DNA from: Grifola frondosa
Taxonomy: Eukaryota; Basidiomycota; Agaricomycetes; Polyporales; Grifolaceae
Assembly: GCA_001683735.1 (NCBI GenBank)
Contig: LUGG01000038.1
Location: forward strand, 186,001 to 250,000
Length of the DNA: 64,000 nucleotides
Direction: 5' to 3'
The notes below the pieces were generated by a model. It was not told the DNA's origin and did no database searches. It saw only the letters and a program-made list of their open reading frames with translations. The translations under genes and the position numbers were made by a program. Below, one piece after another: positions 46,291-57,064 of this stretch (the stretch's first letter is position 1; each line of letters starts with the position of its first letter).

Positions 46291-48126
46291 GTCAGGAGAG
46301 CCTGCGTTTGTACGGATCCCTTCTGCCGCTTACTGTAACTGGAAGATCAAAATTTTGACGACTTTTTGATATTTCGGTTACACTAATACAATTGTAGCGG
46401 TTGCGAGAGAGAGAGGCCTTCACGTCAGCAGGGACGACATGAGGCCGCTCTAAAAATCCGTGTTCCACGTCGACGACGACATGCCGATTGCTCCTATCCC
46501 TCGACTTTGGCTGACGACTCGGGTTCCTTGGCAATCTCTTTTGCTTGCCCTTGTCGACAGCTTTCTTCTTCTTCTCCTCGACGAGCTCCTGTCCTACAAG
46601 GCGAATTAACTCGTCGATACTCATCTCGCGGATCGACTTCCCGCTGGGCTTCTTATCTGGACACGCATTTGCCAGATGGCCCACTTGCCGCATACAAAGC
46701 ACGCGCCCTTTGCGCGTGCTGCGGCGCGGTCAACGTCCATTGCGTTAGGGTCGCGGGTATGAGTCGGGGCAGAGTGAGATTGACTCTGCGAATGGGGATG
46801 ACGATAAGCAGTCGTCTTTGACTGCTGTGGAGACGATCCGGGATGGGCGTAAGTGCCGCGGGCTTGATCTACTCGTTGGGCCCGTTCAGGTACTTCTCCC
46901 AAGTGTCCGGCTGTGTCTCATGACCGGCGATGCATCCTAATCGACTGCTTGACCTGGGTCCGAAGAAGTGAGAGAAGGGTTTGCTGGTTTGTCCGGATGC
47001 GGGGGCCCACGACGGAAGTGTTCGGCTATGACTGTACGGCCCGTCGTTGCGAAGACGCATCAGCGCCTGCTGAGTGTCGAACTGCGAATCGAGGCGTCCG
47101 TATGTCCGAGGAATTTCTTTTTGAAATCCTCCCACGAACCGACCGGCACGTTGTTATTGAATTTATCGCTGTAAGAGGATGCCCAGTCTAGGGCTCCTTC
47201 CTTGAGCGATCCGAGGATCAGCGCGATACGGTCCATTGATCGTCCGACTTCGTAATAAACGAAGTATGTCTCCCATGCTTTCATCCACTGTTCCGCAGTC
47301 ATTTCCTTCGTGGGCCTGGCGAAGGATGCGGGAGCGGGGAACTTGGGCTTACGAATAGTGCCCTCGCGCGGCGCGACGGGCTCTCTCATAGTCGGGAGCG
47401 GGGACATCAGTCGACGTGGGGAGAGGGTGAAGCAGGTCGTGGGTCTGGAATGGGGAAGGCGGACCGGTAGGAAACGTTCCGGCTCGAATGTTGGACTACG
47501 AGAGGTGGCCTTCCTCGGGACGGAAGATTCTCGAGAGCGAGACATCGCTTCTTGAGATTCTCGATCGACAGCCTCAACGAAGCGATGTCGTCCCGGAGTT
47601 CCGGACGACCTGGTCGGCTTGAAGGGCCTTCGCCTCGGCTTTCGTTGCTCTGTCGGCTAGAGCGACTGCGTCCGCGATGCGGCTCTTGTTTTCCTCCTCG
47701 AGACCGTTCACTCGACCTACTCCGAAGTTCACTGTCCGGTTGTGAGGTCGAGTCTTCCTCGAGTATCGTGATGCGGCGGGTATGATCGGTCAGGCCCTCC
47801 GTAGAAGGTTCGACACCACCCTGGTTACAACGCTTCGAGCTCTGTTGGGCCTGAGTTAGTGGAGGAGGAGGAGGAACTGCCGTGGTTCCGCGGGTGTCCA
47901 CGGATTCTCGGATGGTCCGGCTGTGTCCATGAGACTCGTCCGGATGGGTGGGAGTCGCAGACGTGGGCTGAAGATCCGTTCCGTCTGTCCTGGGAGTTCT
48001 TGCGACTCGTATATGAACCTCTGTGTAGGTTCGGAGGAGGTAGTAGAAGAGACCGACGATGGAGAGGATAGAGATAGTGGTGATGACAGTTTGGGTAACG
48101 ATAAGAACGATCACGGGGTTGGACAT
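46291..48126 (-). pseudogene. gag: Chromovirus Gag with N-terminal membrane segment
   Basis: The minus-strand start at 48126 opens with MSNPVIVLIVTQTVITTISI then LSIVGLFYYLL, a strongly hydrophobic span of about 30 residues. A long Ser/Arg/Pro-rich linker follows, then a coiled segment (DDIASLRLSIENLKKRCLAL). After a frame change the capsid region reads MTAEQWMKAWETYFVYYE, then LKEGALDWASSYSDKF and GSWEDFKKKF. The CCHC knuckle, CFVCGK...GHLANACPDKK, is split by a further shift. A membrane-spanning N-terminus is not usual for fungal Gag; it could be a targeting signal, or a leader that belongs to a separate small protein. Confidence 0.75.
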
Positions 48127-48208
48127 GTGTCACAAACAAGGTTCTTTTTCTCAAGCAAGCGAGTGAATACAATTGGTTACACGATACTGCCCTCGCCGTT
48201 CCCTCGAC

Positions 48209-48964
48209 CTACAGCCAGTACTTCTCGCAATACTGCACGTTGGTCTCGAAAGAGACGCTTAGCGAGCTCCGCGACTTCCTCGCAGACTTGTGCACGTTTC
48301 CACGTGCCTCGTAAATCTGACGGAAGGCGAAGTGGAAATTGACTAAGTCGAAAATCTCCCACAGGGGAAGGGGGCGATTGTCGTCAAGGTAAAGGAGAAT
48401 ATTGGTCAAGTAAACCGAAAGGAGATGAAGGGAGAGGCGAACGTCGTACGGGACGTTGCGGGCGTGGTCGTGCCACCGAAGGTCGTCGACGCGAGTGCGG
48501 TCGTGTTTGAAGCTGAACTGGGAGAGTCCTACGGCGGTGAGGACTGCGAGGGAATACCTAAGACACGCTGGGTGTCGTCGGCGATGGGGGTGACGACAAC
48601 TCCTGGGGCTTCCAGTCGTCCTCGGTCTCGATGTAGAGAGCGCGGGTCTCTTCGAAGTGCTCGACGCTCCGGCGTTCGTACGCGGCGTCGATGGGGTTCC
48701 GAGCGATCTCGGTGGGGAACTCGTTCCTCCTCTGCTGGGGAACGGGGTTGTAGATGGAGGGACTTCTCCTATGAAGGCCGCGCTCCTGGCGACAACGTCA
48801 GCGGCCTCGTCCTCAGAAATGACCTCCTCTCCAGAGACGATGTCGTTGTGTGCAACGACGGTCACCCAGCTGCCCTCCTGGTAGCGTGTGATGGAAGTCA
48901 CTGAAATCGACGAGGGGGACGGTAAGCAAAGCTCGTTCAAACTGTAACGAATCACCAAAACCAC
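48209..48964 (-). CDS. Extra ORF between chromovirus 5' LTR and gag
   Basis: A 251-codon open frame fills the leader between the 5' LTR and Gag; its first ATG (48964) lies inside the LTR, 21 bases from its end. The first half is acidic, then Ser/Thr/Pro-rich. The second half is well composed: FKHDRTRVDDLRWHDHARNV, LSLHLLSVYLTNILLYLDD and LPLWEIFDLVNFHFAFRQIY. I recognise no domain. It could be a Gag N-terminal protein, an additional element-borne gene,or a captured host segment. It is one of the few element frames here with no break. Confidence 0.45.
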   Translation of the reverse strand: MVLVIRYSLNELCLPSPSSISVTSITRYQEGSWVTVVAHNDIVSGEEVISEDEAADVVARSAAFIGEVPPSTTPFPSRGGTSSPPRSLGTPSTPRTNAGASSTSKRPALSTSRPRTTGSPRSCRHPHRRRHPACLRYSLAVLTAVGLSQFSFKHDRTRVDDLRWHDHARNVPYDVRLSLHLLSVYLTNILLYLDDNRPLPLWEIFDLVNFHFAFRQIYEARGNVHKSARKSRSSLSVSFETNVQYCEKYWL

Positions 48965-49344
48965 GGCAGAGTACGCTTACTCCCGGTGTTGAGATTCGTA
49001 CGGATGGTTTTGTTTGGGCAACAGCTGGCAACGAAAGCAAATGTTCAACGAAGTCAATATTAAAATACAACTAGTATACAAACTGCTTACCTGGCAACGA
49101 AAGCAAATGTTCAACGAAGTTGAACGAGCTGACGTTCCAGGTAGCAAAACCAAACTTAAATAGCAAAGTCCGTTTACGCACGTATGGTCACTCTCCCACA
49201 ATAGCGCCTTACTCATCCGCTCACCAATCAGTGTCATCAGTATGACCCTCGTTCCTCCATCCATCACCTGATCTTGCAGGTGACCAACGCGACGCGTCCC
49301 AGCACCTACTGGGCGTCTATGTCCAAATCGGGAAATTTGTTACA
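48943..49344 (-). repeat. Chromovirus 5' LTR (right)
   Basis: 402 bp, same 26-base internal duplication as the other LTR. On the minus strand transcription starts here. No classical TGG primer-binding site is seen directly after it (the leader begins gtttgaacgagc), so the priming mode is unclear. Confidence 0.9.
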
Positions 49345-49690
49345 GCGCCCACCTCTCCCGTGCTGATTCGAGTCACCAGCGCGAGGCGAGCTGCAAGTTA
49401 TAATCCACGCGCGATATTGTATCAAAGGCCCTGCCAACAGCGCAAGATTCGACGAAGCAATGGCAATGGATATCGTGCTCACTCCCAAGGAGATCACTGG
49501 CGCATCCGCGAGCGTACGGCGGTCGGTGCCCCCGCGCACCGTGCCACTGCGGGATCGAGCGCAAAAAAAAGGGCGCGATGACCCGGCCTTGCTTCCACGT
49601 TTGAGCGCAGGGCCCGCGTTGGCATCTGAACTGGATTTTGCAGGACCACCACCGCGAGCCTGGCACATCAGCAAAAGTCGGATGTGACTT
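49345..49690 (-). repeat. Fifth repeat copy, proximal part
   Basis: Completes the minus-strand repeat after the chromovirus. It matches about 12909-13245 of the array and ends at TGCCAGGCTCGCGG, which suggests the true unit start. GCGCC (49345-49349) is the right target duplication. Confidence 0.8.
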
Positions 49691-50467
49691 TTTTGGTCTT
49701 TTTCTGTCTTTTCTGCCTGAAAAAAAGCGAAAATAAGTATGAATAAGTAAAAAAGTAGATCCAATCTCTGAATTGCCTTATTTGACTTTTAATAAGTCAA
49801 TTCAGAGATTCAGGAGGTGTGACTGCCCATGTTAATATAGCAGCATACGAAAATCATCTAAGCCAGGTCAGGGGAAAGTTCAGAGACACAGTCCATCCGG
49901 ATTTCAGTGAGAAATGGACTTATCTACTTATTGACTAGTTCGTGCAGAGACCGCCGGTACCAGTCCACCAGCGGGATTGTCAGATCAGCCATTCAGTTGC
50001 TCATCAAGCCATACAATACTTTGCAACAGTCAAATAAGTGTGTAATTGAAATGTACGAACATTGCACTACGAACAGTGTCCATCAGCTCAAGACCAGCTC
50101 AGGCGAGAAAAGGTAAAAAGATAGAAACAGGTAAAAATGTGTATACGACGCAACCTGCTCAGGAAACAAGGCGAACTCATCCGGGCATCCAGCACCCAGT
50201 TAATTCAAAAAGGAAGCAATTAAAACAGAGAAAAGTATGAAAAACGAGTGGAGGATAAGAGATCACGACAATCATTGAGCGAAGGAAAGGAATAGTACAG
50301 GTCCAAAAGCAGGAAAATAGCACAGATGACAACTTGAAAAGAGGACACGAGGGACAGCGCTGGACAGCGCCAGTAGCGTCTCATGTACTACCTGCCCGTC
50401 GAATGCCGGGAAAGCTTATGGCAGCAACAATTAGCAGAATATATCAAACCACAATACAAACGCACCT
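49691..50467. other. AT-rich intergenic DNA with a short foldback
   Basis: No gene is supported. A 15-base inverted repeat, AATCTCTGAATTG and its complement, folds at about 49769-49816 around a TAAT-rich loop. The remainder is purine-rich. Confidence 0.4.
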
Positions 50468-51150
50468 TCAATCCATGGTGTAGTCCACAAGTATCGCGCG
50501 GCACTCGTCTTCCTCTTTGCTGGAGGAAATCACAATCGGCTCGTGAATCTTGTCTATCAGCTTCTTGATTGCATCCGGTCCCAGTCCAGCAGCGGATTTG
50601 GCATAACTGGCATGTCTTCGCGCTGTGCTTGTCAACGGTGAATTGATGCTCGATGTTGGATTTCACCCCACTTCTCCGATTCTCCGTCTTCCCAATGTTG
50701 AGGGAGCCATCGGTGGGGTCGACGCTTATCTGCTGTTTTTCAAAGAGATGGAATGCACGCTCCATCTGAGAAGACACCGTTCAGGGTATTTTAGAAAACA
50801 TAGTACTAGTATGACAGGATTGAACTTACTGCGACAGCAGCCAGACCGATAGCGCCAACCGGCTTGTCGTCCTTATTGTACAGGCCTGGCACGGAGATTG
50901 CATACTTAGTCGTGTTGTAATGATGGTAGAGCGCCCCAACCACGAATTGAGAGCGAAAAAGCCCTCTAAATTTCTTATATAGTAAACATGTAGTAATAAG
51001 TACTATACAAATACGACGTTAAAGGTGCTCACCGTGGGGTCTATCTCCTTGAAAGGAGCGCATTCATAGAGAAAGCACAAATCCTCGAGCATCTTTTCTG
51101 AGTATAGGGCGCGAGCAGCAAAGCGGTCGTAGAGATTCAGTTCGCAAGAT
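50468..51150 (-). pseudogene. Hypothetical gene remnant, possibly DUF6532-like
   Basis: Minus-strand blocks in order: LNLYDRFAARALYSEKM, CFLYECAPFKEIDPT, an intron of about 90 bases (50960-51040), LFRSQFVVGALYHHYNTT, KPVGAIGLAAVA, another intron, MERAFHLFEKQQISVD, HQFTVDKHSAK. After a frame change follow YAKSAAGLGPDAIKKLIDK and EEDECRAILVDYTMD, with a stop at 50468. The block order (a start like LFRSxxVVxAL, then a conserved AAVAMERAF segment) recalls the DUF6532 family of Agaricomycetes, of unknown function. The match is by memory only. The 5' end runs into the tRNA-like repeat region, so this is probably a 5'-truncated copy. Confidence 0.35.
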
Positions 51151-51580
51151 GCATCTTGCCGGTATAATGCTCCTCGGCAGGATGCATCCCGATGGAGTAC
51201 CCACCAAGGCCTAATTTGAGTGATCAGATGACAAGATGCATCCGGATGCCCAAATGCATCCGGATATAAAATGACATCTAGTGGGTTCAAACCGACAACC
51301 TCAAATCTGAAAATGGGTGATGCTCCAACTGCACCATATACCAATATTTTATTTCAATTCTACATATAATACATACACATTTTCTTTGCCACTTTGAATC
51401 AATCCAAGATGCATCCGAGGCAAGATACATCCTACAGAGGGCAAGATGCATCCCAGCCTCAAGTGCCAATTGACGCGTCGGGTTCATTGAGCGCCCACGG
51501 CGGCTCTATCAGTTAAGATCCTTTTTGAGTCCCATCCAGGGAAAGATACATCCCACAGAGGGCAAGATGCATCCGGGCCT
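51147..51580. repeat. Iterated GATGCATCC motif
   Basis: Variants of caaGATGCATCC, a near-palindrome, occur at least eight times between 51147 and 51575 (for example 51149, 51178, 51234, 51249, 51409, 51440, 51545 and 51565), some as GATACATCC. Two larger blocks ending in GACGCGTCGGGTT repeat at about 51440-51490 and 51563-51610. Confidence 0.6.
51279..51345 (-). other. tRNA-like, possible SINE head
   Basis: Minus strand: a perfect A-box pattern (TGGTGCAGTTGG) and a B-box-like GGTTTGAACCC (consensus GGTTCGA) about 38 bases later, and a five-pair D arm (GGTGC with GCATC). The anticodon and T stems do not pair well, so it is not a functional tRNA. A tRNA-derived SINE or dead tRNA copy fits. Confidence 0.35.
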
Positions 51581-51599
51581 CAAGTTGTCTTTTGACGCG

Positions 51600-52215
51600 T
51601 CGGGTTTGTTGAGCGCCAAGTTCTCGATACGTTAGAGGCGGCTTCATCAATGAACTTCAGATCATTTTGTGTCTTTTTCATCTAACAAAGGGCTTGAATT
51701 CTCGTGTGCTCTTGACAATACAATTTTTTGATGTAAATTTCATGCATTTCCGTCTAAGTACTTAATAATAGTGCCTACAAGAAACTCAACAAGCTACGCA
51801 ACTAATTTCCATCTCACGGGGGCTGAATGGTCGTGGCGCAGCACGAAGCTCGCCCGGGTGTCGCACTGTGGCAGGTAGCGGCAGCAAGGCGTGCCGCATC
51901 AGCTTCGATGGAGGGCATGCAGTCGTGCTGGTAGGCAGGGACCAGCTCCGTAGAGAACGGAATGCCGCCACAACCACCCGCTTTCCGATGACCAACCGGA
52001 TGGTGGGAGCGTCATCTCGACGTTGCCCACAACACAAGGCCCGCTGCCAAACGGAACACAGCTAATGGCCTTAGGGACGGGTCCTTCGGCGGGAGTTTCT
52101 GGCGGAGGAAGGCCATCGTGCCAAAGTCAAGGCATGCCGCAGAAATTTGATTGCCATGGTACCTTAAGAGTATAGATGCAGTGAATTTCATGTATTATAT
52201 CACGAATATTAGTGT
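51600..52215. other. Intergenic, fragment of the 9-14 kb repeat
   Basis: No gene is supported. About 51820-51900 (GGCAGCAAGGCGTGCCGC region) resembles part of the dispersed repeat near 14230-14350 and 32240-32380, more diverged. The end holds the 3' flank of the KDZ gene. Confidence 0.35.
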
Positions 52216-55200
52216 CTAATCCAAGTCCATCCCGTCATCCACTCCCAGATCTGCCAGAGCACCTGCTGACATCATCTTCAGTGTTGTCAAGACACTCCGG
52301 TAAGTAGTGTCGACTCACCGTATCCACTTTGTCCACGAAATGATCACATCCGGCTTCTAATAACCTCAAATAACGGTCAGCCTGTCTATGAATTAATTCA
52401 TCATTAATTCAGGCCTGCAAACAGGTGCAAACGCACTTACTTTCGAGCATATGCCGCTTCGCCCGGCAGACCCAACTGGTCCCCGCATCGGCCTTCTTGC
52501 TCCAGTGCCTCTTGAAGTGCGAGAAGAAGGCACCGTTCGTCGCATCTCTTCCTCCAATAAGCGGACCTGCTCTCCCAGCTGCTTCAGGGCACTTGATCTG
52601 AACCAATGAACCCCAACGCTAAGAAACATGTCAAACAATCTGTCACTCGGAAGTAACCATAGGCCGGTACCAGTCATCAAAAAATCCCTATATTTCTCAT
52701 CCTGCTGCTCCTCCACGAACGAAACTCTCCCATATCCACGATGGAGTCTCCTTGCTCTGTCCGAGTTGCTGTTGGGCAGAATACAAAGTAAACTTGCGCA
52801 CATCTTCTGGCTTGAGCTCACGATATGTCCGATCTTCTCGTTTCATGCCTAGGGTAATCAGTGTCCGTCGCGCTCTGCGATACTTACTTGCTGCTTCGTT
52901 GATGGCTTGCTGTTTCTTTCTGATTTGATTTGTTGCTCTGGTTGTTGCTTTTTGGCCGGAAACATTGTGTTTTTGGATTTTGAAGGCTTCGTTGGTGATG
53001 AGTGTGTTCTGACTTCGTCGAGAGCTGCTTTCGCCTGAACTTGCGTAAAGTCTTCTCCACCTCGACCACAGACACCATGCTGGCATGCCGCTGTACTCTG
53101 GGGTCGTAAGATGATGGCAGATCAATTCGCACTGCATCGATTTCGTGCCACAAAGGAGGGCGAGGTGGCGGAGTTGGCGGATGAGCCGCTTGCCTGCTGT
53201 GGTGGTCCTTGCCCGGTGTCGTCATCGGCAGGGTCGTCGACTCAGGGGCGGCCAAAGGGAAGGAGGCTGAACAGCATCTTGGACAGCCACAACGACCGCT
53301 GCGGCAGCCTCCTCCAAAAGGGGACCCAGTGCCGGTCGTACTGTTCCTTCCAAAGATCCAGCTTCTCTACGAATTGTTTTCGCTTGGCCGAAATATCCCC
53401 TCACATGCTGTCCATTCCATCATCGCCCGCAATGTCCGTCAAGAGTTCGATCCTAAAATCTTAAGCGTCAAATGATTCGTGAACGCAAAGAGACATACTT
53501 CAGGTCCTCCAATGCCATCCCCTCTTCAATCACAGTCATCAGGACACATGTCGTCCTGCCGGATACTGTCGAATGTGCCGTTAACTGAGCCAGCAGTTGT
53601 GTCTGCGTAAGTGCTAGATGTCCTGCATCAACAACGATTTCGAGAGATGGTGAAGCAAGGCACCGACCTGTGTCCTGGCGGGGCTCGTAAGGATTCTCCA
53701 GCCCCTTGTGGTTGTTGATGTCCGTAACCTGCTTCAACCATGTGCGCTCGACGTCTTTCCATTCAGCAAGCTTCTGGGCTGCAACACTGGATTCAACCTT
53801 CGCAAGATGATCACGAGCTACTTCTAATTGTTCAATGGCGATGACATATTTTGACACAAGTGTGTCGCCTTCATTCAACAGACGTTAGTGCCACATTCTG
53901 GATATCAAGGCGGACTTACTCAATGCATGCGCCCGTCGCACGTTCATGTCGGAATGATGGTCGTTGATGATATCGTGACGATGTCCAGAGGTCATCTCTC
54001 TCGTCCGACTGGTGAGCGCATTGAGGGTTGCCCAAATTCGTTCCGGAGCTTCACCATCCGTCATACCCACGCCGGGCAGCCAGTAGTACGAAAACTTGTA
54101 GCGACATTGTGCATTGTGGGCTGGTAGGTGGAACTTGCCCACCGCAGCTAGCGTCCTCGGGAATATCTTATCCTTAATGGAAGCCAGGTCCGCCATATTG
54201 ACGGCGATCCACTTCATGCGCTCGAGGAAGTGGATGCGATATTGGCAGTTGATGTCGTAACCCGAGACGTGCAATAATAATAGTATCCATCGCTGTAAGC
54301 CAGAAAGCATCGTGTAATCCACATAGGCAAACCTGTCCAGCAGTGTCCTATCAGTTAAAATAGCACGACTCGTACCGACTCGTACCTTTCTCCCTTCTGT
54401 AAATCAACGCCTCCGCCAGGGAGCACGAACATATGCCGAGCACAAGACAGCCCGACAGTCCCCGAAATACGACCGCCGTATCGTCCATATCCCATCGCAC
54501 CAAATTTATGACAGGTCGTTGGCTGGCGTATCCATGTAAGCTCACTTACGCAAACACACATCAATCACTCACCTCTTTCTGTGCTGGACCGAGTCGCTTT
54601 TCGAACTTGTCGAAATCATGTTCGTTCGCGTAGTAAGCTGCACCCAACGTCAGAGGAAAATCGAGGGGATTCATCGGCTTCATTCTTTGGTTCTGTTGGA
54701 AGTTGCCATCCACCGTATGGAAAAGAGCATCTAAATATCTGACAATCCATCAGCGACATTTCATATTAGAATATTCATGACCTACTGTTCACCGCGCGGC
54801 CTGCTACGCCAATTTGGATCCATATTGATGTCCGGTTGAGGGCATGCTGGGCATAGAATCGCTAAGGATCCCGCTTTCATATCCCGCCCCGGCTTCTCGC
54901 CCGCTCGCTTGGCTGCTCGCAAAAAAATGAACTCTCGCATCGTTGTAAGCAACTCCTATATTGATCCTATGCCTGCGTTAGACCAAACATCAAACTCAAC
55001 CCGATAGGTGCAACTCACCGGCACGGTTTCTGGGAAAACATTACTCGTGGATCGCCGCAAAAAAGTGTAGTAGTCATGAGCGTTGATCTGCGATTGGAGG
55101 GAAAGTAAATGGAAGTCTCGAAGCATGTCGACCGCGAAAGCTGTCATGGGCTGTTCCCATGAGCCGGGGAATAGCCCAAACTGCAGAAGTTGGAGAGGCT

Positions 55201-55870
55201 GAGGAGTGGGAGTGACGTTGCCCTGTGACAGACAAGCACAAAAGTGCACGGACATCGTGTCGACACCATGATTATGGACAATCGTCATATGGCGAGGTTC
55301 CGATGAAGAACACGGACACTTGCCGCCGTCGTGTCCAAGAAAAATGACAAGCCCGAGATCGCCAGCATGCGTCGACGCCAAAAGCGTTTCGAAGAATCCC
55401 ATTCTTCCACACGATGAAAGGGATTGTGTTGATGGTCTCGCACGATGCACGCAAGACAGACTGTCGGCGGATGGTAGCAGTTGAAACATCGGTACATTGT
55501 CACCAGCGTAGCCTCTGATAAACCGCATGATGGACATTGGGGTGGCGTTGGGCCCGCTTCCCCCTCCAACCACGTTCCCAGTGCGTGAACGGCCCAATCT
55601 TTCAAGAACTGCGTCATTCGCACCGAAGGAGGCTGCCAACATGCGTCATATCGAACCCGAACACATTCTACAAGCGACCATAACTTACAATCGTGTTGTT
55701 AACCTTGGCCTTCTTCTTGGCCGGCAGGTCTTCCGATGCATGCTGGCTACTGACACCTTCAGGCGCGGAAGAAGGTCCTTCAACCCCGTTCTCTTGCTTT
55801 CTATCTCTCACAGCCCAGGTACAAGAGCAGCAGTGCAACAATGGCTATCGGTACGAACTACTATACTCAT
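52216..55870 (-). pseudogene. KDZ transposase gene, broken
   Basis: Transposase of the Kyakuja-Dileera-Zisupton superfamily. In minus-strand order: a basic patch (PAKKKAKVN); an intron at 55688-55609; the CxC2-type cysteine cluster (CPSCGLSE...YRCFNCYHPPTVC, then HRVEEW and LVIFLGHDGGKCPC); and a middle region with RHMFVLPGGGVDLQKGERY. Core motifs are GYDINCQYRIHFLERM, VGKFHLPAHNAQCRY, then GVGMTDGEAPERIWATLN and MTSGHRHDIINDHHSDMN. The C-terminal part (RELKPEDVRKFTLYSAQQQL, PSWIWE, HWFRSS) ends at 52216. About eight short introns are needed. Frame changes lie near 55398 and in the C-terminal third (about 53000 and 53230), and a TGA falls near 53404. The start is uncertain: 55870 is the best ATG, but the frame then shifts. 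Catalytic-region residues look intact. Confidence 0.85.
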
Positions 55871-55946
55871 AGTTTCGAATAGGAAGAGATAAGGACAGTT
55901 CCAGCGCGATGGCCAAAGGCACGGCGTGCAAACGATGCGGTCCTCC

Positions 55947-56781
55947 TCACTCTTCTGCATTGTAATATGACGGAAGGTGCATGTAACTGCGCATAAACTT
56001 GCTCCACTGCAACTGAATGTTAGCAATCGTCAATCAGACAACCATTATTATCACAGGCAGATGCTCGCGTGCATAGCGCACAATTTTGAGCAAGTTCATG
56101 TCGAGGTCCTGAGGGTCAGCTGTCGAGGCCATCCTTACCATCTTCGAAATTTCCTCGAAGGCATAGTCGTGTGTGACACGCTCCTCGCAGAAGAAGAGGA
56201 AAATCTGCACAAAACTATGGAGGAGTGAACGTTCCAACGACGACGTAACGCGAACCACATCCGGGCTGTCGAGGCGAGCCATGACTTTGCGCCACTCAAT
56301 CGAATAGCCCATGTTTCCTCTCTCAACGGGCATGGGAAACTGAAAATAAGTGAGTACAAGCCGTGGAGACGAGCATTAGAAATATGCATACCAGCTGTTC
56401 CTGGCGAGGAAGTTCTGGGGGTAATGTACTAACTCGACGTAATACTGCACCGAAAGTGAGCCATCCATATGCCTCTCATGCTCAACGCGCATCGCAAGGC
56501 CCTGGGATGCGTCGGGGGGGCTCAGGTACTCTCTCAGGCTCGATCCGAAGCGCGAAGCCTTGGGAAGCGGTGACAGTGGCGCTGGATGCAACAGCAGAGG
56601 GAGCGGAAGCACAAGGAATGGCAATCGTCACTCCATGAATGGAGTTCGCGATGTGGAGGTGCAGAGTGGGCTGGGGGGGCTCCATCGGAGCAGGAGGCGC
56701 GGTCGTTTGAGTAGACACAGATTTATACGGAGCGCGGGTTCGACGACTGGCACCAGCATCCGAACAGCCAACGGGGGCCAT
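55947..56781 (-). CDS. Hypothetical protein beside the KDZ gene
   Basis: Starts at 56781 (MAPVGCSDAGASRRTRAPYK). Later blocks are LHLHIANSIHGVTIAI, ASQGLAMRVEHERHMDG, SVQYYVELVHYPQNFLARN, GNMGYSIEWRKVMARLDSPD, FLFFCEERVTHDYAFEEISK, then LQWSKFMRSYMHLPSYY, stopping at 55947. Introns fit at about 56391-56342 and 56049-56009. One frame change falls in a seven-G run (56514-56520): with six G the text reads straight through, EPPDASQGLAM. No known domain. It shares strand with the KDZ gene, whose 5' end is less than 100 bases from its stop, so it could be an accessory gene of the same transposon, or an unrelated neighbour. Confidence 0.5.
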
Positions 56782-57064
56782 TGCAGGACTCAACAGCGAA
56801 TGGAAAGTGAATGCAGTGAAAGCAAGTGGCCCGGGCAAAAAGACGACGGAGGAAAACCTGGAAGCCGGGGGGTTGGAAGTGGCCAAAAAGTTGATCCGAA
56901 GGGATACGAGTGGTCCACAGTGGGCGAAGCCCACTGGAGCGCGACTCGAATGCGATGAACTCGACGGTAACGCTTGTGCGCCCGGAGTTCATCGGTCTTG
57001 AAGAAGATGGCGGCAGGGTTGAGCGCAGACAGATGTCGACAGAGACACTGCCGCGAACAGACAG

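Larger units (their letters stand above)
38115..49344 (-). mobile_element. Ty3/Gypsy chromovirus, interrupted by a foldback element
   Basis: LTRs lie at 38115-38508 and 48943-49344 (TGTAAC...GTTACA) and the 5-bp target duplication is GCGCC. Transcription runs on the minus strand: an extra ORF, Gag, protease, reverse transcriptase, RNase H, integrase, then a C-terminal chromodomain, which is the chromovirus order. The integrase is split by a 4-kb palindrome (39515-43535). Without the palindrome the element is about 7.2 kb. Several frame changes occur in gag and pol. Joining its flanks restores the disrupted repeat copy. Confidence 0.93.
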
